From: Martelella radicis
Lineage (GTDB): Bacteria; Pseudomonadota; Alphaproteobacteria; Rhizobiales; Rhizobiaceae
DNA length: 64,000 nt
Assembly: GCF_014196625.1 (NCBI RefSeq)
Contig: NZ_JACIDZ010000008.1
Coordinates: 172,047-236,046 of the forward strand
Direction: 5' to 3'
Positions 8,940 to 17,258 of this stretch are shown here, piece after piece. A program made the translations under genes and the position numbers. Below the pieces are notes generated by a model, which had not been told where the DNA came from, did no database searches, and saw nothing but the letters and a program-made list of their open reading frames with translations. Numbering within the stretch: position 1 is the first letter of the stretch; every line of letters starts with the position of its first letter.

Positions 8940-9554
8940 ATGGCCGTCTACGCCTATGACGATATCGTTCCGGTCATCGACCGGGACGCCTATGTCCACC
9001 CGGATGCCATTCTGATCGGCGATGTGATCGTCGGTCCGCAATGCTTTGTCGGCGCGGGCGCGGTGCTGCGCGGGGATTTCGGCCGGATCGAGATGCATGA
9101 GGGTTCCAACATCCAGGAGACCTGCGTCTGCCATTCCTTCCCCGACCGCGACGTCGTGGTCGAACGTTACGGCCATGTCGGCCACGGCGCGGTGCTGCAT
9201 GGCTGCCGCGTCGGCGAAAACGCCATGGTCGGCATGAATGCCGTGGTCATGGACGAGGTGGTGATCGGCAGGAACGCTATCATCGGCGCCATGGCCTTCG
9301 TCAAGCAGGGCTTCGTCGTGCCGGACGGGATGCTCGCCCACGGCAATCCGGCCCGCGTCATCCGCCCGCTGACGGATGAGGAGATCGCCTGGAAGCGCGG
9401 CGGCACGGATATCTACCGCCAGCTCGCCTTCGAAGCGGCCGGCAGGTCGCGACCCGCCGAGCCGTTGTCACAGGTGGAGCCAGGCCGTCGCCGGATCGAG
9501 GCGCCGGGCTATGATCCGCTGATGTTTGCGCGGGTGGGTGGCGGCAAGGATTGA
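8940..9554 (+). CDS. paaY: Hexapeptide-repeat thioesterase/carbonic-anhydrase-like protein PaaY
   Basis: The 204-residue product is a left-handed beta-helix protein of the gamma-carbonic-anhydrase-like family, with repeated hexapeptides and metal-ligand-like histidines in CHSFPDRDVVV and YGHVGHGAVLHG. PaaY proteins are reported to remove toxic CoA esters that build up when PaaZ falls behind. Its position 3 bp after paaZ supports that role. The C-terminal 45 residues after the repeat region are variable in the family. It is the last gene of the plus-strand operon and is followed by a 140-bp repeat element. Confidence 0.9.
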   Translation: MAVYAYDDIVPVIDRDAYVHPDAILIGDVIVGPQCFVGAGAVLRGDFGRIEMHEGSNIQETCVCHSFPDRDVVVERYGHVGHGAVLHGCRVGENAMVGMNAVVMDEVVIGRNAIIGAMAFVKQGFVVPDGMLAHGNPARVIRPLTDEEIAWKRGGTDIYRQLAFEAAGRSRPAEPLSQVEPGRRRIEAPGYDPLMFARVGGGKD

Positions 9555-9603
9555 ACAGCGTTCGGATCGTGTGAGAGGCATCCCTAGCCCAACCATCGGG
9601 ATT

Positions 9604-9743
9604 CAATCTCCCCCCTTGAGGGGGAGATGCCCCGCCAGGGGCAGAGGGGGGTGAACCCTTTCCGAGAGCACGGAGCAGACGGCTTATGCCCCATACCCCT
9701 CTCTGTCGCGTTCGCGACATCTCCCCCTCAAGGGGGGAGATTG
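9604..9743. repeat. 140-bp palindromic intergenic element with perfect 26-bp terminal inverted repeats
   Basis: Bases 9604-9629 (CAATCTCCCCCCTTGAGG and onward) and 9718-9743 are exact reverse complements. Each end is itself a small palindrome around CTTGAG/CTCAAG, and the interior is also G/C-tract rich. This is the form of rhizobial intergenic mosaic elements or MITE-like sequences. It carries no coding capacity and lies between paaY and the convergent paaR-like gene, where it may also end transcription. Confidence 0.8.
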
Positions 9744-9837
9744 TTTGGTGCAAAGCGACCTCGCTTCACTCGGCGCATTCTTGAAAAGGGGTCTTGGCAA
9801 ACACGGCTTCGGTGCAGTGTCGCGCCTTCCATACCCT

Positions 9838-10437
9838 TTACCGAACCGCCTTCACACCTTCCAGAAGCAGCGTTGTCGCCATTTCGGCATAGTCCTCGCG
9901 GGTGATCTTGCCGCCTTCGCGGAACCACATATAGACCCAGTTCATCATGCCGAAGAGCGACATGGTGACCGGCATCAGCAGCGGGCGCTCCGGGCGGTCG
10001 AGCTCGGGATGGATTTCGCGGATGACGGCGGAAAACCGGCCGACAATGCTGCGTTCCAGCGCGCGGATCTGCTTGGTCTGTTCGGGGGAAAGGGCGGGCG
10101 CGGCATTGAGCTGCACCTTGTGCTGGTCGTCGGCGCCGCGATATTCGTTCAGCACCGTCATCACCAGTTTTTCCAGCCTGGCCTTGTGTTCGAGCCCCGG
10201 GTCGTCGGCTTCCGCGAGCGCTGCATCGAGCGCCTCCAGATGCGAGGCGATGATGGCGAAGATCAACGCCTCCTTGGAGGGGTAATAGTGGTAAAGCAGC
10301 GCCTTCGACACGCCGGCCTCGCGCGCGATCTGCGACATCGAGGCCTTTTCCATGCCCTGCGTGGCGAACACATGGGCGGCGTTCAAAAGCAGGCCGTGCC
10401 GCTTTTCCTCGAAATCATTGGCCCGTGTTCTCGCCAT
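9838..10437 (-). CDS. paaR: TetR-family regulator of the phenylacetate genes (PaaR-like)
   Basis: The 199-residue protein has an N-terminal TetR helix-turn-helix (GMEKASMSQIAREAGVSKAL followed by YHYYPSKEAL, about residues 25-70) and a variable all-helical ligand domain. TetR proteins of this kind in paa clusters are repressors that respond to phenylacetyl-CoA. The ATG at 10437 (MARTRANDF) is chosen over the codon at 10497, because the longer frame would run through the 10468-10493 hairpin. It lies downstream of paaK on the same strand. Three palindromes at the paa promoter regions, one next to this gene, are its likely targets, including autoregulation. Confidence 0.85.
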   Translation of the reverse strand: MARTRANDFEEKRHGLLLNAAHVFATQGMEKASMSQIAREAGVSKALLYHYYPSKEALIFAIIASHLEALDAALAEADDPGLEHKARLEKLVMTVLNEYRGADDQHKVQLNAAPALSPEQTKQIRALERSIVGRFSAVIREIHPELDRPERPLLMPVTMSLFGMMNWVYMWFREGGKITREDYAEMATTLLLEGVKAVR

Positions 10438-10467
10438 GGTCTTTCCAGAAAATCCTGATGATGGGGT

Positions 10468-10493
10468 AAAAAGGGGCATTTTCGCCCCTTTTA
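10468..10493 (-). terminator. Rho-independent terminator after paaK
   Basis: Arms 10469-10477 (AAAAGGGGC) and 10484-10492 pair perfectly across a 6-base loop. On the minus strand the stem is followed by five T residues. It would end the paaG-paaI-paaK transcript 35-60 bases after the paaK stop, before the TetR gene. Confidence 0.75.
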
Positions 10494-10511
10494 GCATTGT
10501 CTAATCAATTG

Positions 10512-10525
10512 ACCAACCGGCCGGT
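10512..10525. promoter_or_regulatory. TetR-type operator copy 2, upstream of the paaR-like gene
   Basis: ACCAACCGGCCGGT matches the shared palindrome at 12 of 14 positions and lies between the paaK stop and the TetR gene. On the minus strand TTGGTC (10516-10511), which overlaps this operator, and TAAAAG (10493-10488) are 17 bp apart and could be the promoter of the TetR gene, giving autorepression. Confidence 0.6.
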
Positions 10526-10527
10526 GA

Positions 10528-11844
10528 TTATTTCGGACGATTGTCGACCACGCGCTTGGCCTTGCCTTCCGAACGGGCAACGCTTTCCGGATCGCGAATG
10601 TCGATCTTCGTCGAAACGCCGATTACCGACTTGATGTGATGTGCAAGCTCCTTCGCCGAGGCCAGCCGGGCTTCCGCCGAGGACTGGTCGGGCGTGCACT
10701 CCACATGCACGGTCATCACGTCCATGCGGTCCTTGCGGGTCAGCTCGATCTGGAAATGCGGGGCGAGGCCGTCGCATTTCAGGATCATCTCCTCGATCTG
10801 GGTCGGGAAGACATTGACGCCGCGCAGGATGATCATGTCGTCGGAACGGCCGGTGATCTTCTCGATGCGGCGCATGGAGCGCGCTGTGCCGGGCAGGATG
10901 CGGGTGAGGTCGCGGGTGCGGTAGCGCACCATCGGCAGGCCTTCCTTGGTCAGCGTGGTGAAGACAAGCTCGCCCATCTCGCCGTCGGGAAGCACCTCGC
11001 CGGTCTGCGGGTCGATGATTTCCGGATAGAAATGGTCTTCCCAGACATGCAGCCCGTCCTTGGTCTCCACGCATTCATTGGCGACGCCGGGACCCATGAT
11101 TTCCGACAGGCCGTAAATGTCGACGGCGTGCATGTCGAAGGCATCCTCGATTTCGGCCCGCATCGCGTTGGTCCACGGCTCTGCGCCGAATATGCCGACC
11201 TTCAGCGAGCTTTCGCGCGGATCGATGCCCTGGCGGCGGAACTCATCGAGGATCGACAGCATGTAGGACGGGGTGACCATGATGATCTGCGGCTTGAAGT
11301 CGCTCATCAGCGTCACCTGGCGCTCGGTCATGCCGCCGGAGATCGGCACCACGGTGCAGCCGAGGCGTTCGGCGCCGTAATGCGCGCCAAGGCCGCCGGT
11401 AAACAGGCCATAGCCATAGGCTACATGACAGATATCGCCGGCGCGACCGCCGGACGCCCTTATCGAGCGGGCCACGACATCGGCCCAGACATCGATATCG
11501 TTCTTGGTATAGCCAACAACGGTCGGGCGCCCGGTGGTGCCGGAGGAGGCGTGTACACGGGCAAGCTTCTCGCGCGGAACGGCGAACATGCCGAAGGGGT
11601 AGGTGTCGCGCAGGTCCGTCTTCACCGTGAAGGGGAATTTCGAAAGGTCCGACAGCGTCTTGAAATCGGACGGGTGCACGCCGTTTTCATCGAAGCGCTT
11701 GCGGTAGAAGGGCGAGTTCTCATAGGCGTGGTTCAGCGACCAGGCCATGCGCTTTTGCTGAAGCGCGGAAATCTCGTCGCGGCTTGCCACCTCGATCGGA
11801 TCGAGGATCTCGCGGGACGGTTTCAGGTTGTTGATGGCGTTCAT
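10528..11844 (-). CDS. paaK: Phenylacetate-CoA ligase
   Basis: PaaK activates phenylacetate with ATP and CoA, the first committed step of the pathway. The 438-residue length is typical. The phosphate-binding loop ASSGTTGRPTVVGYT, the aromatic-binding AYGYGLFTGGLGAHYG stretch, the IYGLSEIMGPGV motif and the C-terminal SDDMIILRGVNVFPTQ hinge are all present. It is the last gene of the minus-strand paaG-paaI-paaK run, 27 bp after paaI, and its ATG is preceded by GAGGAGG. The product is cytoplasmic. Confidence 0.96.
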   Translation of the reverse strand: MNAINNLKPSREILDPIEVASRDEISALQQKRMAWSLNHAYENSPFYRKRFDENGVHPSDFKTLSDLSKFPFTVKTDLRDTYPFGMFAVPREKLARVHASSGTTGRPTVVGYTKNDIDVWADVVARSIRASGGRAGDICHVAYGYGLFTGGLGAHYGAERLGCTVVPISGGMTERQVTLMSDFKPQIIMVTPSYMLSILDEFRRQGIDPRESSLKVGIFGAEPWTNAMRAEIEDAFDMHAVDIYGLSEIMGPGVANECVETKDGLHVWEDHFYPEIIDPQTGEVLPDGEMGELVFTTLTKEGLPMVRYRTRDLTRILPGTARSMRRIEKITGRSDDMIILRGVNVFPTQIEEMILKCDGLAPHFQIELTRKDRMDVMTVHVECTPDQSSAEARLASAKELAHHIKSVIGVSTKIDIRDPESVARSEGKAKRVVDNRPK

Positions 11845-11871
11845 GTCTTCCTCCTCGAAAACGGCTGCCGA

Positions 11872-12324
11872 TCAGGCGGGCAGCAGCGTGCCGTTGACTG
11901 TGCGCGAATGGCCACGGAATTCGGCGATCACCGTTCCGTCCTCCCGTGTCACGCTTATATCATAGATGCCGGACCGGCCCCTGCGCGAAACCTCGCGCGC
12001 GCATGCCGTCAGGCGGTCGCCGAGCGCGCCCGGCGCGGTATAGGTAATGGAGCAGTGCTGGGCGACGGTCAGCTGGTTGTAGGTGTTGCAGGCAAAGGCA
12101 AAGGCGCTGTCGGCAAGGGTGAACAGATAGCCGCCATGGGCGTTGCCGTGGCCATTGGTCATCGTCTCCGTCAGCGTCATGGAAAGCGTCGCCTCGCCCG
12201 GCGCGATATGCTCGATCGTCATGCCGAGGTGCCGCGAGGCGTTGTCGTCGTTCCACATGGCCTTGGCACAGGCTTCGGCCAGTTCCTGCGGGCTCATCGC
12301 GTTGATCGTTGCGTCCATGCTCAT
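11872..12324 (-). CDS. paaI: Hydroxyphenylacetyl-CoA-type thioesterase PaaI
   Basis: This 150-residue single-hotdog thioesterase has the PaaI signature NGHGNAHGGYLFTLADSAFA, in which the HGG and the acidic residue of LADSAF form the active site. PaaI hydrolyses ring-hydroxylated phenylacetyl-CoA esters that the epoxidase cannot use and so frees CoA. Its start overlaps the paaG stop as ATGA (12321-12324), which indicates translational coupling. Confidence 0.93.
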   Translation of the reverse strand: MSMDATINAMSPQELAEACAKAMWNDDNASRHLGMTIEHIAPGEATLSMTLTETMTNGHGNAHGGYLFTLADSAFAFACNTYNQLTVAQHCSITYTAPGALGDRLTACAREVSRRGRSGIYDISVTREDGTVIAEFRGHSRTVNGTLLPA

Positions 12325-13115
12325 TTTCCCTTGAAGACCGGCGCGCGCTTTTCGAGGAAAGCGGTCACGCCTTCGGCATAATCATCCGTGCGACCCGCCT
12401 CGCGCTGGCAGTCGCGCTCCATGTCCAGATGGGTGGAAAGGTCGTGTTCGGAGGCGGCCTGGATCAGCCTTTTGGTCAGTCCAAGACCCTTCGTCGGGCC
12501 ACCCGCGAGCCTGGTTGCAAGGCCGCTCGCCTCTTCCATCAGCTTTTCGTCTTCGACGGCCTTCCAGATCAGGCCCCAGTCTTCCGCCTTCTCGGCGATA
12601 AGCGGCTCGGCGGTCATCGCCAGCGCCTTGGCGCGCGGCTCGCCGAGCGCGCGCGTCAGCGACCAACTGCCGCCGGCATCGGGGATGAGACCGATCTTGG
12701 AAAAGGCCTGAATGAATTTCGCGGATTTGGCGGCAAACACGATATCGCAGGCAAAGGCGATATTGGCGCCGGCGCCAGCCGCCACGCCGTTGACGGCGGC
12801 AATCACCGGCTTTTCCAGGGAGCGGATCAGCCTGAGCGTCGGATTGTAATAGGTCTCAAGCGTTTCGCCGAGGTCCGGCTTTTCCGTCATCTTGCGCGGA
12901 TCGCGGTCGCCGAGGTCCTGGCCGGCGGAGAAGGCGCGGCCGGCGCCGGTCAGAAGAACGGCGCGAATGTCCGCTTCGTCATGGGCGCGCTGCAGCGCTG
13001 CCCGCAAAGCAAGGTGCATATCGACATTGAAGGAATTCAGCTTGTCGGGACGGTTGAGCGTTACGCCCAACACGCCGTCTTTCAACGTGACGAGCACGGT
13101 TTGATTATCGGTCAT
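12321..13115 (-). CDS. paaG: 1,2-epoxyphenylacetyl-CoA isomerase PaaG
   Basis: This 264-residue crotonase-fold enzyme isomerises the phenylacetyl-CoA epoxide to oxepin-CoA. The oxyanion-hole segments are visible as GAGRAFSAGQDL and NGVAAGAGANIAFACD, and the catalytic region reads KIGLIPDAGGSWSLTR. The ATG at 13115 (MTDNQTV) follows GGGAGG on the minus strand; an upstream codon at 13142 gives an arginine-rich extension and is rejected. It is the first gene of the minus-strand operon and is divergent from the PaaN-type dehydrogenase, with an operator between. Another enoyl-CoA hydratase role is possible, but the cluster supports PaaG. Confidence 0.88.
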   Translation of the reverse strand: MTDNQTVLVTLKDGVLGVTLNRPDKLNSFNVDMHLALRAALQRAHDEADIRAVLLTGAGRAFSAGQDLGDRDPRKMTEKPDLGETLETYYNPTLRLIRSLEKPVIAAVNGVAAGAGANIAFACDIVFAAKSAKFIQAFSKIGLIPDAGGSWSLTRALGEPRAKALAMTAEPLIAEKAEDWGLIWKAVEDEKLMEEASGLATRLAGGPTKGLGLTKRLIQAASEHDLSTHLDMERDCQREAGRTDDYAEGVTAFLEKRAPVFKGK

Positions 13116-13169
13116 TCTTGCCTCCCGTCGCGCTCTCCTCAAGCGCGGTTGATAATTGTTGTTGCATAA

Positions 13170-13183
13170 ACCGTCCGGTCGGT
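13170..13183. promoter_or_regulatory. TetR-type operator copy 3, between divergent paaG and paaN
   Basis: ACCGTCCGGTCGGT is the best of the three copies, 13 of 14 positions to ACCGACCGGTCGGT. It lies in the 99-bp divergent intergenic region, so one bound repressor could act on both the paaGIK operon and the paaN-transporter operon. Confidence 0.7.
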
Positions 13184-13214
13184 CAATAATAGTCTCCAGA
13201 ATTTGGGAGGAGAC

Positions 13215-14867
13215 ATGACGAACCTATACGATCGCCATTCCGCGCTGCTGGCGCGGGCGGTGGAAGCGCTGCGGACCCGCGCCTTCTGGACGCCGTTTCC
13301 GGAAGTGCCGTCGGGCAAGGTCTATGGCGAAACCGCCAAGGCGGACGGTATTGCCGCCTTCGAAGGGCTTGTCGGCAATGCTTTCGATATGCCGGGCCAT
13401 CCCGAGACGCGCCGCGTTGGCCGCGAGAACGCGCCATGGGGCAAGAGCCTTTCCATCACCTATCCTGCCGCCGATCCCGCAACGCTGATCGCGGCCTCCG
13501 AAAAGGCCGCCGAGCCCTGGGCCTCCGCCGATCCGGAAACCCGCGCCGGCATTCTTCTGGAGGCGCTCACCCGCCTCAACGCCATGAGCTTCCTCATCGG
13601 CCACGCCACCATGCACACCACCGGTCAGGCCTTTCCCATGGCCTTCCAGGCGGGCGGTCCGCATGCGCAGGATCGCGGACTTGAGGCGGTTGCCGCGGCC
13701 TATGCGGAAATGACCGGCAGCGCCACCGCCGCCACATGGGAAAAGCCGCAGGGCAAGCGCGACCCGATCACGCTGGAAAAGCGCTGGCGCATCGTTCCGC
13801 GCGGCCTGTCGCTGATGATCGGTTGCCAGACTTTCCCGAACTGGAACGGCTATCCGGGCCTGTTCGCCAGCCTTGCCACCGGCAATACGGCGATCGTCAA
13901 GCCACATCCGGGCGCAATCCTGCCACTGGCGCTCACCGTCAAGGTGCTGCGCGAGGTTTTGACCGAGGAAGGCTTCCCGGCTGATGTCGTGCTGCTCGCC
14001 GCAGATGAGCCGGGCGCGGAAGTGACCAAGAAACTGATCGAAACCCATGCGTTTTCGATCATCGACTATACCGGCTCCTCCGTCTTTGCCGCATGGCTGC
14101 GGAAGAATGCCGGCAGCGCCCTCGTCTTCACCGAAGAGACCGGCGTCAACTCGATCACCATCACCGGCACGGATGACTTTGCCGGCATGTGCGACAATAT
14201 CGCCTTTTCGCTGTCGCTCTATTCCGGCCAGATGTGCACCTCGCCGCAGAACCTCTATCTGCCGAAGGACGGGATCGAGACGGACGAAGGTGCCAAGAGT
14301 TTCGATGACGTCGTCAGCGGCATTGTTGACGCCATCGACCGGCTGCTTTCGGACGGCGCGCAGGCCTCTTCCATCTGCGGCGCGATCGCCAATGCCGCGA
14401 CCTTTGCGCGCGTCGAAAAGGCCCGTCAGGCCGGCCGCGTCGTGCGCGAGAGCCGCGAGACCGGGCTTGGCGCCTCGGCGACACCGCTTCTGGTGGTCGC
14501 CGATGACCGTGAAGGCGGCCTTGAGCGCGACGAATGCTTCGGGCCGGTGTCCTTCTTCATCGCCTGCGATGATGCGCATGACGCCATCGCCAGGGCGTCT
14601 GCCATTGCGGCGGAAAAGGGCGCGATCACGGCGGCGCTCTACGCTACCGACGGCGCGCTGATCGAGGAGGCCGCAAACGCCTTTTCGAAGGCCGGCGTCA
14701 ATCTCTCGGTGAACCTCACCGGCAATATCTATGTCAATCAGTCGGCGGCTTTCTCGGACTATCATGTCACGGGAGCGAACCCTTCGGGCAATGCAAGCCT
14801 CACCGATACGGCCTTTGTCGCGCCGCGTTTCCGGCGCGTCATGATCCGCTGGCCCAGAGCCGCTTGA
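13215..14867 (+). CDS. paaN: PaaN-type aldehyde dehydrogenase (phenylacetate degradation)
   Basis: This 550-residue aldehyde dehydrogenase belongs to the PaaN lineage, which lacks the MaoC hydratase half found in PaaZ. A likely nucleophile is C341 (SGQMCTSPQN), with acidic residues E307 and E308 in FTEETG as candidate general base; the NAD-binding stretch includes TGNTAIVKPHPGAI. GGGAGGAG precedes the ATG at 13215. It leads the plus-strand transcript that continues into the transporter genes. Having both PaaZ and PaaN in one cluster is unusual; it may act on the free semialdehyde or on phenylacetaldehyde. Confidence 0.85.
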   Translation: MTNLYDRHSALLARAVEALRTRAFWTPFPEVPSGKVYGETAKADGIAAFEGLVGNAFDMPGHPETRRVGRENAPWGKSLSITYPAADPATLIAASEKAAEPWASADPETRAGILLEALTRLNAMSFLIGHATMHTTGQAFPMAFQAGGPHAQDRGLEAVAAAYAEMTGSATAATWEKPQGKRDPITLEKRWRIVPRGLSLMIGCQTFPNWNGYPGLFASLATGNTAIVKPHPGAILPLALTVKVLREVLTEEGFPADVVLLAADEPGAEVTKKLIETHAFSIIDYTGSSVFAAWLRKNAGSALVFTEETGVNSITITGTDDFAGMCDNIAFSLSLYSGQMCTSPQNLYLPKDGIETDEGAKSFDDVVSGIVDAIDRLLSDGAQASSICGAIANAATFARVEKARQAGRVVRESRETGLGASATPLLVVADDREGGLERDECFGPVSFFIACDDAHDAIARASAIAAEKGAITAALYATDGALIEEAANAFSKAGVNLSVNLTGNIYVNQSAAFSDYHVTGANPSGNASLTDTAFVAPRFRRVMIRWPRAA

Positions 14868-14914
14868 GAGGCGGCCTGACAGCTCGTTTTGGATAAATCA
14901 GGGAGGAGAATCCA

Positions 14915-16057
14915 ATGAAATTGATGACAACAACGGCACTGGCGATGCTCGCCACGCTCGGTCTTGCAACGGCCGCAAGCGCCGAGATCAAGCTCGGCGC
15001 CAGCCTTTCGGCTACGGGTCCTGCCGCCTTTCTTGGCGATCCGGAAGCCAAGACCATCGAAATGCTGGTCGAGGAACTGAACGCCAATGGCGGCATCAAC
15101 GGCGAAAAGATCAACCTAACGCTTTATGATGACGGCGGCGATCCGAACAAGGCGCGCACCTTCGCCACCCGTCTGATCGAGGATGACGAAGTGGTCGCCA
15201 TCATCGGCGGCACCACCACCGGCACCTCGATGTCGATCCTGTCGGTTGCCGAAGACGAAGGCATTCCCTTCATCTCGCTCGCCGGCGCGCTGCAGATCAT
15301 CGATCCGGTCAAGGACTATGTCTTCAAGACGCCGCATACCGACCGCATGGCCTGCGAGAAGATCTTCGACAACATGCAGAAGAATGGCATCACCAAGATC
15401 GGCATGATCTCCGGCACGGACGGCTTCGGCGCATCGATGCAGGCCCAGTGCAAGGACGTTGCCGGCGGCTATGACATCGAGATCCTCGCCGACGAGATCT
15501 ATGGCCCGAGCGACGCCGACATGACGCCGCAGCTCACCAAGATCAAGAACACCGAGGGCGTTGAGGCGATCCTCAACCCGGGCTTCGGCCAGGGCCCGGC
15601 GATCGTCACCCGCAATGCCAGCCAGCTCGGCATCGACCTGCCGCTCTACCAGAGCCACGGCGTGGCTTCCGACAGCTTCATCGAGCTGGTCGGGCCGGAA
15701 GCCTCCGAGGGCGTGCGCCTGCCGGGCACCGCACTTCTGATCGCCGACATTCTGCCGGAAGACGATATCCAGCGTGACGTCGTCATGAACTACAAGACGG
15801 CCTACGAGGAAAAGTACAACCAGAACGTCTCGACCTTCGGCGGCTATGCCAATGACGCCTTCCTGCTGATGGTCAACGCCATGACCGAAGCCGGCGGCGA
15901 AGACCCCGACGCCATCCGTGACGCGCTGGAAGCCACCGACGGTCTCGTCGGCACCACCGGCGTCTACACCATGGGTCCGGACAATCACCTCGGCCTCGAC
16001 CTTTCCGCCTTCCGCATGCTCGAAATCGAGAATGGCGGCTGGACGTCGATCGACTGA
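14915..16057 (+). CDS. Periplasmic substrate-binding protein, branched-chain amino acid/aromatic acid type
   Basis: The 380-residue protein has a signal peptide (cleavage expected after TAASA, about residue 23) and the type I periplasmic binding fold of the LivJ family, with IKLGASLSATGPAAFLG at the mature start. It follows the paaN-like gene by 47 bp with its own AGGGAGGAG site and precedes two permeases and two ATPases of the same importer class. Relatives in aromatic clusters import phenylacetate or similar acids; leucine-type amino acids are the alternative. The substrate is inferred from location only. Confidence 0.85.
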   Translation: MKLMTTTALAMLATLGLATAASAEIKLGASLSATGPAAFLGDPEAKTIEMLVEELNANGGINGEKINLTLYDDGGDPNKARTFATRLIEDDEVVAIIGGTTTGTSMSILSVAEDEGIPFISLAGALQIIDPVKDYVFKTPHTDRMACEKIFDNMQKNGITKIGMISGTDGFGASMQAQCKDVAGGYDIEILADEIYGPSDADMTPQLTKIKNTEGVEAILNPGFGQGPAIVTRNASQLGIDLPLYQSHGVASDSFIELVGPEASEGVRLPGTALLIADILPEDDIQRDVVMNYKTAYEEKYNQNVSTFGGYANDAFLLMVNAMTEAGGEDPDAIRDALEATDGLVGTTGVYTMGPDNHLGLDLSAFRMLEIENGGWTSID

Positions 16058-16150
16058 CGTTTTGAAAGACACCCCGCGCTCTTGACGGGTGCGGGATCGG
16101 GCTAGCGTTAAAGCCTGTTGCAGGCAAATGGCGTTTGCCTCCCCATTCTC

Positions 16151-16264
16151 CGTCACCCCGGACTTGATCCGGGGTCCAGGGCGACAAAACACCTTTGTAT
16201 CAGGACCTTGATTTGATGGTCTTCGATATCTGGCCCTGGATGCCGGCTCAAGGCCGGCATGACG
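16151..16264. repeat. Paired-hairpin intergenic element (REP/BIME-like), copy A
   Basis: Two hairpins, ACCCCGGA/TCCGGGGT (16155-16175) and ATGCCGGC/GCCGGCAT (16240-16260), are themselves arranged as an inverted pair with outer CGTCA/TGACG and inner TCCAGGGC/GCCCTGGA matches. It lies in the 324-bp gap between the binding protein and the permease genes. Hairpins here may stabilise the upstream mRNA and lower permease expression relative to the binding protein. Confidence 0.75.
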
Positions 16265-16381
16265 GAAGGTGAGGCAAGGGCCTTTGTCAAAAACTGTCCC
16301 CGCGCCAAGGAATAACGGCGTGGGGCGATCGCCGCGGGGGTTATCCGCCGCTCCTTAGCAGTCACCGTTCGGGATCCATCC

Positions 16382-17254
16382 ATGGACGCATTGATGCAAT
16401 TCATTCTGTCGGGCTTTACGGTCGGCGCGGTCTACGCGCTGGTCGCGCTCGGCTTCACGATCATCTACAACGCCTCCGACGTGGTGAATTTCGCGCAGGG
16501 CGAATTCGTCATGCTGGGCGGCATGATCACCGCCTTTACCTATGCCGCCGGCCTGCCGCTGCCGCTGGCAGGGCTTCTTGCCATCGTCATCACCGCAGCC
16601 GTCGGCGTCGCGCTCAACAAGCTTGCGATCGAGCCCGCGCGCGGTGCCCCGGTGGTCTCGCTGGTGATCATCACCATCGGCGCCTCGATCTTCATTCGCG
16701 GCGTGGCGCAGCTCGTCTTCGACAAGCAGCTTCATCGCTTTCCCGCCTTTTCCGGCGACGATCCGATCCACATTCTCGGCGCGACCATCCTGCCGCAGAG
16801 CCTGTGGGTGATCGGCGGCGCCGTCTTTGTCTTCGTCGGTCTGTGGGTTTTCTTCACCAAGACGCTGACCGGCAAGGCCGTGCTGGCGGCCGCGAACAAC
16901 CGGCTCGCCGCCCAACTCGTCGGCATCAACACCAACTGGGTGATGACGCTCTCCTTCTCGTTGTCGGCCGCGATCGCCGCCCTTGCCGGCGTGCTGATCA
17001 CGCCGATCACGCTTGTCAGCTACGATGTCGGCGTGGCGCTGGCGCTGAAGGGCTTTGCCGCTGCCATGCTCGGCGGCATGGGCAATCCGAAGGGCGCACT
17101 GGTCGGCGGCATCGCGCTTGGCCTGATGGAGGCGCTGACGGCCGGCTATATCTCCTCGCAATACAAGGAAGCCGTTGCCTTCGTCGTCATCCTCGCCGTT
17201 CTGTTCGTCATGCCCCAGGGTCTGTTCGGCGCCAAGTCGACGGAAAGGGTATGA
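16382..17254 (+). CDS. ABC transporter permease, LivH type
   Basis: The 290-residue polytopic inner-membrane protein has the LivH family layout of about eight membrane segments, starting FILSGFTVGAVYALVALGF and ending with a conserved AVLFVMPQGLFG stretch. It forms the import channel with the LivM-type permease that starts 4 bp downstream. The 324-bp gap before it holds a hairpin repeat and no obvious promoter, so expression may come from read-through of the binding-protein transcript. Confidence 0.92.
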   Translation: MDALMQFILSGFTVGAVYALVALGFTIIYNASDVVNFAQGEFVMLGGMITAFTYAAGLPLPLAGLLAIVITAAVGVALNKLAIEPARGAPVVSLVIITIGASIFIRGVAQLVFDKQLHRFPAFSGDDPIHILGATILPQSLWVIGGAVFVFVGLWVFFTKTLTGKAVLAAANNRLAAQLVGINTNWVMTLSFSLSAAIAALAGVLITPITLVSYDVGVALALKGFAAAMLGGMGNPKGALVGGIALGLMEALTAGYISSQYKEAVAFVVILAVLFVMPQGLFGAKSTERV

Positions 17255-17258
17255 AGCC

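Noticed and set aside
10636..12381. 581-codon plus-strand frame opposite paaK and paaI
   Set aside because: It spans two recognised minus-strand genes and shows no motif; it is a shadow of GC-rich third positions.
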